NCBI GenBank assembly: GCA_017882055.1
Contig: JADGQE010000089.1
Location: forward strand, 1 to 11,289
Origin: Thermoflexales bacterium
Lineage (GTDB): Bacteria; Chloroflexota; Anaerolineae; Fen-1058
Length of the DNA: 11,289 bases
Reading direction: 5' to 3'
Shown here one piece after another: positions 6,120 to 11,289 of the stretch. A model generated the notes under the pieces. The model was not told the origin of the DNA. It was given only the letters and a program-made list of their open reading frames with translations, and ran no database searches. Position numbers and translations under genes: made by a program. Position 1 is the stretch's first letter, and every line of letters begins with the position of its first letter.

Positions 6120-6955
6120 GCAATCGACGCTCGCCGTGGCTGACCCTCTTTACGTTTGGCGTCTACATTTTCCTGTATGCGCCGATCGTCGTGCTGATCC
6201 TCTTCGCCTTCAATTCGTCGCGGCAGAACGTGGTCTTTGAAAGCGTCGTCAACAAAGAACCCTGCGGCGTGTTTTACTGGTTCTGTGCGCTCACGAACAA
6301 CAGCGATGCGATCGACGCCGCGGGCAATACGCTCACGATCGCCATTACGTCGACGATCCTCTCGACCATCATCGGCACGATGGCGGCGCTTGGGCTGCAG
6401 CGCTACACTTTCCGGCTGAAGTCTTTCTCGGAAGTGTCACTGTATATTCCCATCGTCATTCCTGAAATCGTCATGGGCATCAGTCTCCTCGTGCTCTTCA
6501 ACGGCATCTTCAACGGGCTGAATAATGCCATGCAGTTGGCCGGCGATCAACGCCTGGGCCTGGGCCTTGGCACCGTGATCGTGTCGCATATTGCGTTCAG
6601 CGTGCCGTTTGTCGTGTTGACGGTGCGGGCGCGCCTGCACAGCTTTGACAAGAGTGTGGAAGAGGCCGCGATGGATCTGGGCGCGAACGAGTGGACCACC
6701 TTCCGGCGTGTCACGCTGCCGATGATTATGCCCGGCGTGTTGTCGGGCGCCATGCTGGCTTTTACGCTGTCGCTCGACGATTTCATCATCACCTTTTTTA
6801 CCAACGGGCCGGGTTCGACGACGCTGCCGATCTACGTCTATGGCTTGCTGCGCCGCACGATTACGCCGGAGGTCAATGCGCTGTCCACGGTCTGGATCAT
6901 GGTGGTCTTGATCGCGTTGATCGTTTCGCGGCGGTTGCAACGTCGAGCCGCATGA
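6116..6955 (+). CDS. potC: Polyamine-type ABC transporter permease, second subunit
   Basis: Encodes 279 residues, close to the usual PotC length, with about six helices beginning at 11-32. The EAA loop is VEEAAMDLGANEWTTFRRVT (181-200), followed by LPMIMPGVLSGAMLAFTLSLDDFIITFF, a near-signature PotC segment. Start ATG 6116 has GGAGG (6101-6105) 10 nt upstream and overlaps the potB stop, indicating translational coupling and equal stoichiometry of the two permeases. The first outer loop contains Cys50 and Cys57 (EPCGVFYWFC), which could form a disulfide. The gene is followed by a 141-bp spacer of 7-bp repeats before potD. Confidence 0.92.
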   Translation: MSNRRSPWLTLFTFGVYIFLYAPIVVLILFAFNSSRQNVVFESVVNKEPCGVFYWFCALTNNSDAIDAAGNTLTIAITSTILSTIIGTMAALGLQRYTFRLKSFSEVSLYIPIVIPEIVMGISLLVLFNGIFNGLNNAMQLAGDQRLGLGLGTVIVSHIAFSVPFVVLTVRARLHSFDKSVEEAAMDLGANEWTTFRRVTLPMIMPGVLSGAMLAFTLSLDDFIITFFTNGPGSTTLPIYVYGLLRRTITPEVNALSTVWIMVVLIALIVSRRLQRRAA

Positions 6956-6960
6956 TGGCT

Positions 6961-7016
6961 TATTGCCAATCTCATATCGCACATCGCATGTTGCACATTG
7001 CCTATTGCTTATGGCC
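6961..7016 (+). repeat. Eight 7-bp periodic units between potC and potD
   Basis: Heptamers tattgcc, aatctca, tatcgca, catcgca, tgttgca, cattgcc, tattgct, tatggcc follow one another without gaps; the consensus is YATYGCM. On the opposite orientation, related heptamers lie at about 7039-7067. As a result atcgcatgttgc (6983-6994) can pair with gcgacatgcgat (7051-7062), 12 bp with one G.T, giving a long-range stem about 35 nt ahead of the potD start. Confidence 0.65.
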
Positions 7017-7096
7017 TCATACGCGAGGAATCATCAACGATATGCCATCAGCGACATGCGATAAGCGAAAATCCAATTCTCTTGAGGAGGAGAAGA

Positions 7097-8449
7097 ATGT
7101 TCAAAGGAAAGCGTATCATCTGGAAGGGATTGACGGCGCTGGTGGCCGGCAGTCTGTTGTTGGCTGCCTGTGCGCCTGCTGTGACACCGGCTCCGACGGT
7201 CGCGCCCACGTCAACTGTCCAGCCGACCGTTGCGCCTAAGCCGACCGACGTGCCCAGGGCGACTGACGCACCGACGAAGGCTCCTGAAGCAAGCCCGACC
7301 ACTGCGGCACCGACTGCAACGGCCACCTCGGTACCGGCGGCGTTCACATCAAAGCCGAGCGGCAAGACGACCGCTTCCGGCTTTGCCTGTCCTGAACCGC
7401 AGCCAAAGATGGCGGTGACCGCCAGTGATCTCAATCTGCTTGTCTGGACTGAGTATATCCCGCAGGACATTATCGATTGCTTCGAAGCGGTCTATGGCAT
7501 CAAAGTCAACCGCAAAGAGTATTCGGCCAATGAAGAGATGCTGGCCGTGATGATGGCGGGCAGCACCAACTTCGATCTGGTGCAGCCAACGGATTATGCC
7601 ATCAGCCCATTGCTGCGCCAGAATAAGCTGCAGAAGCTCGATAAGACTAAACTCGCGGTCATGCCGTACTTCGATCCGACCTACCTCAACTTGTCGTTCG
7701 ATCCCGGCAACGACTACTCGGTTCCTTATGAAGCCGGCATTGATGCGATTGTCTACAATGCCGACAAGATCAAAACTCCGCCGACTTCGTGGGCCGATCT
7801 GTGGAATCCGGACTACATCAAAGCCGATCGGATGATCTCGCTGGACGACTCGCGCGCGGTGATTGGCGCGACGCTGCTGATCCTGGGCTACGATGTCAAC
7901 AGCCGAGATCCTAAACAGCTGGAAGCCGCCAGGGCTAAGCTGGCTGAACTGGCCAGGGGCATCAAGTTGTTCGACAGCGACAGCCCCAAAACCGCGCTGA
8001 TTGCCGGCGATGTCGATCTGGGCATTACGTGGACGGGCGATGCATTCCTGGCGAATCGTGAAAATCCGGCCATCAAGTTTGTCTATCCCACGGAAGGAGC
8101 GATCGTGTGGCAGGACAACTATGTTATGCCGGCGGATGCGCCCCATCCCGATGCGGCTTATGCCTGGATCAACTACTCCATGCAGCCCGATCTATTCTGG
8201 CTGATGCTGCGCGACTTCCCCTACACGAACCCGAACAAAGCCGCGCTGGAGTGGGCCAAGGCTAGCCAGCTTCAGATTCAGGATCAAAACGGCGACAATG
8301 TGACTCCGGCCGATTTGTATCAAACCTACATTAATTCGACTGTCACGAATCCGCCGCCGGATGCCGTCAAATCCGGTCATCGCGTCGAGGACCTGCCTGA
8401 CGTTACGCCGCTGTATGATAAGATTTGGACTGAAATCAAGAGCAAGTAG
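7097..8449 (+). CDS. potD: Polyamine-type substrate-binding lipoprotein
   Basis: Encodes 450 residues. ATG 7097 has GAGGAGG (7084-7090) 6 nt upstream. A positively charged N-terminus and hydrophobic stretch end in lipobox LAAC (Cys25 would be lipidated). A Thr/Pro/Ala tether follows (about 26-90), then the two-lobe binding domain (about 103-450) very like E. coli PotD: LLVWTEYIP, the EYSANEEML segment, FDPGNDYSVPY, TSWADLWNPDY, the DLGITWTGDAF segment and VWQDNYVMP. From remembered E. coli residues, the polyamine-cage positions appear kept as Trp117, Glu119, Tyr120, Tyr167, Asp251, Trp312, Trp338, Asp340 and Tyr376. The equivalent of E. coli Glu171 is Ala254, and Gln327 is probably Glu431. 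So the ligand is most likely a polyamine or related amine, but not necessarily spermidine. Extra cysteines 98 and 128 might form a disulfide. Confidence 0.92.
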   Translation: MFKGKRIIWKGLTALVAGSLLLAACAPAVTPAPTVAPTSTVQPTVAPKPTDVPRATDAPTKAPEASPTTAAPTATATSVPAAFTSKPSGKTTASGFACPEPQPKMAVTASDLNLLVWTEYIPQDIIDCFEAVYGIKVNRKEYSANEEMLAVMMAGSTNFDLVQPTDYAISPLLRQNKLQKLDKTKLAVMPYFDPTYLNLSFDPGNDYSVPYEAGIDAIVYNADKIKTPPTSWADLWNPDYIKADRMISLDDSRAVIGATLLILGYDVNSRDPKQLEAARAKLAELARGIKLFDSDSPKTALIAGDVDLGITWTGDAFLANRENPAIKFVYPTEGAIVWQDNYVMPADAPHPDAAYAWINYSMQPDLFWLMLRDFPYTNPNKAALEWAKASQLQIQDQNGDNVTPADLYQTYINSTVTNPPPDAVKSGHRVEDLPDVTPLYDKIWTEIKSK

Positions 8450-8472
8450 TTCAACGCTTTCCACACCAGGAA

Positions 8473-8563
8473 GGGGTTAGGGGCAATGCTGTCTAGATAA
8501 GACAGCGGAGGCGGCTCCCATGCCGCCGGGCGTGGGAGCCCGGCCCGCTAACTAAACAGTATT
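8473..8563. repeat. Hairpin element flanked by 14-bp direct repeats
   Basis: Direct repeat ggggttaggggcaa at 8473-8486 recurs at 8564-8578 with one extra G. Between them lies a palindromic block with imperfect ends (aatgctgtctagataa at 8485-8500 against ctaactaaacagtatt at 8548-8563, 12 of 16 complementary). It holds hairpin gctgtct/agacagc (8488-8506) and a GC-rich hairpin ggctccca/tgggagcc (8513-8540). The layout resembles a small inserted palindromic element with target duplication, but no second copy is in the window. Confidence 0.55.
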
Positions 8564-8594
8564 GGGGTTAGGGGGCAACCTCTAACCCCTTTTT
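8564..8594 (+). terminator. Rho-independent terminator/attenuator before the aminotransferase gene
   Basis: ggggttagggg (8564-8574) pairs with cctctaacccc (8579-8589), 11 bp with one G.T. The loop is GCAA (a GNRA tetraloop), followed directly by TTTTT (8590-8594). It ends only 18 bp before the next ATG, leaving no room for a promoter downstream. It may end the pot transcript while setting the level of read-through into the aminotransferase gene. Confidence 0.8.
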
Positions 8595-8612
8595 ATAACT
8601 CAAGGAGCGATC

Positions 8613-9881
8613 ATGTCTACACTTGATCATGTTGCCACCGTCTGGGGCCGCGCATTCAACGTGATGGTCGATCACGGCGAAGGTATCTATCTGATCGATA
8701 CTTCAGGCCGCAGGTATATCGACTTCACTTCCGGCATCGGCGTGACGAGTACCGGTCATGCGCATCCCAGAGTCGTCAAAGCGATTCAAGATCAAGCCGC
8801 CAGGTTGATTCACGGTCAGGCCAATATCGTCTATCATCAGCCGATGCTGGAGTTGGTCGACGAACTGATGACGATTGTGCCGTGGCCCGATCTCGATCGC
8901 TATTTCTTCAGCAACAGCGGTGCGGAGATCGTCGAAGCGGCAGTCAAGCTGGCGAAACAGGTCACCAGGCGCCAGAATGTGATCGTCTTTAGTGGATCGT
9001 TTCATGGACGCACCCACTTGACGATGACGATGACGACCAGCAAGACAGGCTATCGAGCCGGTTATCAGCCGCTGGTCGCGGGTGTTTTCGTCGCACCCTA
9101 TCCGTACGCTTATCAACTCAAGTTGGATGATGCCGAGACTACGGATTACTGCCTCCACGAATTGAAGCGGTTGCTCAAGAGTCAAACCGCGCCCGATGAA
9201 ACAGCCTGCATGGTCATCGAGCCGGTGCTGGGTGAAGGCGGCTATGTCGTGCCGCCGCTGGAGTTCATGCAGGAACTGCGCGCGCTGTGCGATCAGCATG
9301 GCATCTTGCTGGTCGCCGATGAAGTGCAGAGCGGCATGGGCCGCACCGGTAAGTTCTTCGCGCTGGAACACTTCGGCGTGCAGCCCGATGTGTTGATCAC
9401 GGCCAAAGGCATTGCTTCTGGAATGCCGCTCAGCGCGTTGGTCACACGCAAAGATTTGATGGCCAAATGGACACCCGGTTCGCATGGCGGAACCTACGGC
9501 GGCAACGCAGTAGCTTGCGCGGCGGCCGTTGCGACGATTCAAGTGTTGAAGGAAGAGCATCTGGTTGAGAATGCATTGGCGCGCGGTGCCCAGTTGTTGA
9601 CGGGCTTGCTGAAGTTGCAGCAGGAATTTCCATCGATCGGTGATGTGCGCGGCCTCGGTTTGATGGTGGCGACCGAGTTCACCACTGCGCAGCGCGGTGA
9701 GCCGGATACGGATACGTCGAAGGCCGTCGTTAAAGCCGCTTTTGAGCGCGGCCTGATGCTCTTGACCGCTGGCACCTACGACAACGTCATTCGCTGGATT
9801 CCGCCGTTGGTGGTGAGCGAAGCCGAGATCGATGAAGCGCTCAAGATTTTCGCGGCGGCGCTGGACGCGGTGACGCACTAA
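8613..9881 (+). CDS. gabT: Class III PLP aminotransferase, probably 4-aminobutyrate (GABA) type
   Basis: Encodes 422 residues, the usual length. AAGGAG (8602-8607) lies 5 nt before ATG 8613. PLP-enzyme features are complete: SGAE (102-105), SFHGRT (129-134), IEPVLGEGGY (202-211), the ADEVQSGMGRTG segment with Asp236 that holds the pyridine ring, and catalytic Lys265 in ITAKGIASGMP, then GGTYGGN. By remembered alignment to E. coli GabT, Ile42, Arg133, Glu208 and Arg394 match the GABA and 2-oxoglutarate binding residues Ile50, Arg141, Glu211 and Arg398. The expected reaction moves the terminal amino group to 2-oxoglutarate, giving glutamate and an aldehyde. Being behind a polyamine importer, it may act on GABA or directly on putrescine; sequence alone does not decide. 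Expression probably depends on read-through of the preceding terminator. Confidence 0.8.
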   Translation: MSTLDHVATVWGRAFNVMVDHGEGIYLIDTSGRRYIDFTSGIGVTSTGHAHPRVVKAIQDQAARLIHGQANIVYHQPMLELVDELMTIVPWPDLDRYFFSNSGAEIVEAAVKLAKQVTRRQNVIVFSGSFHGRTHLTMTMTTSKTGYRAGYQPLVAGVFVAPYPYAYQLKLDDAETTDYCLHELKRLLKSQTAPDETACMVIEPVLGEGGYVVPPLEFMQELRALCDQHGILLVADEVQSGMGRTGKFFALEHFGVQPDVLITAKGIASGMPLSALVTRKDLMAKWTPGSHGGTYGGNAVACAAAVATIQVLKEEHLVENALARGAQLLTGLLKLQQEFPSIGDVRGLGLMVATEFTTAQRGEPDTDTSKAVVKAAFERGLMLLTAGTYDNVIRWIPPLVVSEAEIDEALKIFAAALDAVTH

Positions 9882-9893
9882 AAGCAAACCACG

Positions 9894-9998
9894 GCGCCTG
9901 GCGGCCCACCTCAGCCCTGGGGGCTGAGGACATGGGCAGAACACCGCGCCTGGCGGCCCACTGATGCTCCAGTGGAGCGTCAGACATGGGCAGAACAC
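9894..9998. repeat. Tandem pair of hairpin modules with identical edges and different stems
   Basis: Two units (9894-9944, 9946-9998) share identical 16-bp left edges gcgcctggcggcccac and identical 16-bp right edges gacatgggcagaacac. The centres differ in sequence and length yet both are near-perfect palindromes. Unit 1 pairs cctcagccc with gggctgagg (9909-9929, loop TGG). Unit 2 pairs tgatgctcc with ggagcgtca (9962-9982, loop AGT, one G.T). The edges can add an outer stem gccca/tgggc in each unit. Confidence 0.75.
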
Positions 9999-10014
9999 AG
10001 AGAAGTTAAGAAAA

Positions 10015-10041
10015 CTCCGTGAACTCCGTGTTTTCCGTGGT
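10015..10041 (+). repeat. Three 9-bp units ahead of the dehydrogenase gene
   Basis: ctccgtgaa, ctccgtgtt and ttccgtggt follow one another. Words of this kind are common as short intergenic repeats. Here they create an in-frame start (10019) that would falsely lengthen the dehydrogenase. Confidence 0.6.
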
Positions 10042-10060
10042 ATTATTTCTCGGATTGAAT

Positions 10061-10834
10061 ATGGCGCATCGATTAGCAAACAAAGTGGCCTTGATTACCG
10101 GCGGCACGTCCGGCATCGGTGAAGCCACGACGCGCTTGTTTGCGCGTGAAGGCGCGAAAATTGCGTTCACCGGCCGGCGACGCGAACCGGGTGAAAAGAT
10201 AGCGAGCGAGATCAGATCGTTGGGCGGTGAGGCGATCTTCATCGCCGCCGAAGTCAATCGGGTGGAAGATTGCCGCCGCTCGATCGACGAAACGCTGGCG
10301 GCTTACGGACGCATCGACCTCCTCTTCAACAACGCGGGTATCGTCACTCAGGGAACATTGGAGGAGACGAGTGAAGAAGAGTGGGCGCGCACGTTCGACG
10401 TGAATGTGAAAGGCACGTACTTGATGACGAAGTTGATACTGCCGATCATGCGGGCGCAGGGCGGGGGCGTGATCGTCAACAATGCTTCGGATTGGGGCAT
10501 CGTCGGCGGGCCGGGCTATACGGCTTACAGCGCCAGCAAAGGCGCGGTCGTGCTGCTGACGAAATCAGTCGCGCTTGAGGTCGCACGCGATCACATTCGC
10601 GTTAATGCGATTTGCCCGGGTGATACGCTCGTCGAGCGCTGGCGAAACGACAAATGGTCTGATCGGCCGATGAGCTTTGAGGATAAATTGGCAGCGATGG
10701 GTGAGGCGTTACCTATCGGACGAGTGGGCACGGTTGAAGAGATCGCTCGATCGGTGTTGTTTCTGGCTAGTGATGACTCAGCCTTTATGACCGGCGCTAC
10801 CTTGATGGTCGACGGCGGCAATACGGCGCGGTAA
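10061..10834 (+). CDS. Short-chain dehydrogenase/reductase (classical SDR)
   Basis: Encodes 257 residues, the standard size of a classical SDR, from ATG 10061. The start at 10019 lies in a 9-bp repeat and is rejected, since MAHRLANKVALITGG is the normal N-terminus. The nucleotide fold has TGGTSGIG (13-20) and the NNAG motif (90-93). The catalytic set is Asn115, Ser143, Tyr156 and Lys160 (YTAYSASK). The end of strand 2 reads TGRRR (37-41), without the acidic residue typical of NAD enzymes, so NADP(H) is the likelier cofactor. The C-terminus FMTGATLMVDGG is standard for tetrameric members. The substrate cannot be read from the sequence. Position after the aminotransferase suggests an amine- or aldehyde-derived metabolite, but SDRs are promiscuous in context. 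No clear ribosome site is visible; TATTAT at 10041-10046 could be a -10 box of a short-leader transcript, without a good -35. Confidence 0.88.
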   Translation: MAHRLANKVALITGGTSGIGEATTRLFAREGAKIAFTGRRREPGEKIASEIRSLGGEAIFIAAEVNRVEDCRRSIDETLAAYGRIDLLFNNAGIVTQGTLEETSEEEWARTFDVNVKGTYLMTKLILPIMRAQGGGVIVNNASDWGIVGGPGYTAYSASKGAVVLLTKSVALEVARDHIRVNAICPGDTLVERWRNDKWSDRPMSFEDKLAAMGEALPIGRVGTVEEIARSVLFLASDDSAFMTGATLMVDGGNTAR

Positions 10835-10837
10835 GCT

Positions 10838-10928
10838 GGTGATTATTCACAGGTGCTCAAGTCGGCGTCCCGCCGACGGTCCGCGAGGACGCGGATCGAG
10901 AGCCAAAACCGAGATGTGAATAATCACC
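10838..10928. repeat. 91-bp palindromic element, copy 2
   Basis: 86 of 91 bases match copy 1 (3738-3828). Terminal arms are extended to 16 bp here (ctggtgattattcaca at 10836-10851, complement at 10915-10930). Differences from copy 1 fall at the equivalents of 3747, 3752, 3779, 3804 and 3819. The 3747/3819 pair changes from A-T to T-A, keeping the stem. 3779 changes A to G and leaves a G.T pair. The other two are unpaired. aagct at 10833-10837 recurs at 10931-10935 and could be a short target duplication. It starts 3 bp behind the dehydrogenase stop. Confidence 0.85.
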
Positions 10929-10941
10929 AGAAGCTAAGCGC

Positions 10942-10970
10942 TTGACCGAAGCGGATCGACAAGGTACAAT
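10942..10970 (+). promoter_or_regulatory. Sigma70-type promoter of tRNA-Pro
   Basis: -35 TTGACC (10942-10947), 17-bp spacer and -10 TACAAT (10965-10970) predict a start near 10977, about 4 nt before the tRNA. The position relative to the upstream 91-bp element is identical to that at the potA promoter. Confidence 0.7.
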
Positions 10971-10980
10971 CAAACTCGTT

Positions 10981-11054
10981 CGGGGCGTAGCGCAGTTCGG
11001 TAGCGCACACGGTTTGGGACCGTGGGGTCGTGGGTTCAAGTCCCACCGCCCCGA
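10981..11054 (+). tRNA. tRNA-Pro, anticodon TGG
   Basis: A complete cloverleaf of 74 nt can be drawn. The acceptor stem is cggggcg (10981-10987) with cgccccg (11047-11053) and discriminator A 11054. The D stem is gcgc (10990-10993) with gcgc (11003-11006). The anticodon stem is cacgg/ccgtg around loop tttggga, anticodon TGG at 11015-11017. The T stem is gtggg/cccac around ttcaagt. C1-G72 with A73 fits bacterial tRNA-Pro. CCA is not encoded and would be added after transcription. Confidence 0.96.
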
Positions 11055-11063
11055 CTTTTCAGA

Positions 11064-11112
11064 ACCTGTATCCTCACAATCAGGCTGTTCCTCAATCTGT
11101 GAGGATGCAGGT
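11064..11112. repeat. 15-bp inverted repeat behind tRNA-Pro
   Basis: acctgtatcctcaca (11064-11078) pairs with tgtgaggatgcaggt (11098-11112) with one G.T, loop 19 nt. It lies between the tRNA and a possible opposing gene, where a transcription stop would be expected. It has no T-run on either strand, so its terminator role is uncertain. Confidence 0.55.
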
Positions 11113-11162
11113 AGCAGACATCAATGCAACAGCGCTATCCAATCGCGCACCTCTGAAGTCGG

Positions 11163-11289
11163 TTATGCTTCAAATAAGCAACCTGCCAGATAACCGGATG
11201 AAGATTCATCATCGCCGGGCAGGGCATTTTGAAGCGCCGCCACCTCAAAACCCAACCGGGAAAGAAATTGCCGCACGGAAAAAGGCTCA
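11163..11289 (-). CDS. Possible C-terminal end of a - strand gene (truncated by window edge)
   Basis: On the - strand a frame is open from the window edge to a TAA at 11165-11163, giving 41 residues that include EPFSVRQFLSRLGFEVAALQ and end GYLAGCLFEA. The pattern of a short helix followed by GFEV plus a hydrophobic strand is reminiscent of the last strand region of class I SAM-dependent methyltransferases, but this is a weak resemblance and no active-site motif is visible. A competing + strand frame from ATG 11198 (30 codons, no ribosome site) is also open to the edge. Confidence 0.3.
   Translation of the reverse strand, partial: EPFSVRQFLSRLGFEVAALQNALPGDDESSSGYLAGCLFEA

Noticed and set aside
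8703..10079. 458-codon open frame on the - strand
   Set aside because: It lies antisense to the intact aminotransferase gene, which has all catalytic motifs and a ribosome site. The - strand product is Arg/His/Gln rich with no recognisable motif, as expected for a high-GC shadow frame. The same applies to long - strand frames at 3995-4864 (under potA), 7349-8146 (under potD) and 2760-3410 (under the SPFH gene).
10981..11112. tRNA-Pro as attachment site of an integrated element
   Set aside because: No repeat of the tRNA 3' end is present in the window and no integrase gene is visible; the 15-bp inverted repeat behind it is unrelated to the tRNA sequence.
10942..11193. Small + strand open frame of 83 codons
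   Set aside because: It starts on the -35 box and reads straight through tRNA-Pro; the peptide GVAQFGSAHGLGPWGRGFKSH is a translation of the tRNA.

Overview
The window looks like a chromosomal segment of a moderately GC-rich, Shine-Dalgarno-using bacterium. The Thr/Pro/Ala-rich tether right after the lipobox of the solute-binding lipoprotein, together with spacers full of short-period and palindromic repeats, suggests a Chloroflexota (Anaerolineae-like) genome. That placement is an inference from style, not from a marker gene. Every complete gene is on the + strand. Only a tentative gene fragment at the right edge is on the - strand.

Left block (2-3656): the 3' end of a TPR-repeat gene overlaps by ATGA a gene for a two-helix membrane protein with a long helical cytosolic part. 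Then come a membrane protein with a PH-like beta domain, a short NfeD-type membrane protein lacking a protease domain, and a stomatin/slipin (SPFH) protein. NfeD plus SPFH is a classic membrane-microdomain pair. The spacers around the PH-like gene are 7-bp and 21-bp periodic repeats.

Central block (3842-8449): a strong sigma70-type promoter leads into a complete polyamine-type ABC importer in the order potA-potB-potC-potD: ATPase, two permeases overlapping by ATGA, and a lipoprotein binding protein. Downstream, after a rho-independent terminator or attenuator, lie a class III PLP aminotransferase of the GABA/putrescine type (8613-9881) and a short-chain dehydrogenase (10061-10834). The likely joint role is uptake and nitrogen-releasing breakdown of polyamines or related amines. 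The dehydrogenase substrate is unknown.

Right edge (10838-11289): a second copy of a 91-bp palindromic element, a promoter, a tRNA-Pro(TGG), an inverted repeat, and possibly the C-terminal end of a - strand gene.

The most unusual content is between the genes. A 91-bp four-helix palindromic element occurs twice (3738-3828, 10838-10928) with 5 differences, two of which are a compensatory pair in its terminal stem. Both copies end exactly 13 bp upstream of a good -35 box, although the sequence in between is unrelated. A second family of modules, framed by gccca ... tgggc and enclosing differing hairpins, lies between potA and potB and in tandem behind the aminotransferase gene. A third hairpin element, flanked by 14-bp direct repeats, sits just before the terminator ahead of the aminotransferase. 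No CRISPR array, transposase, phage gene or toxin-antitoxin pair was seen.
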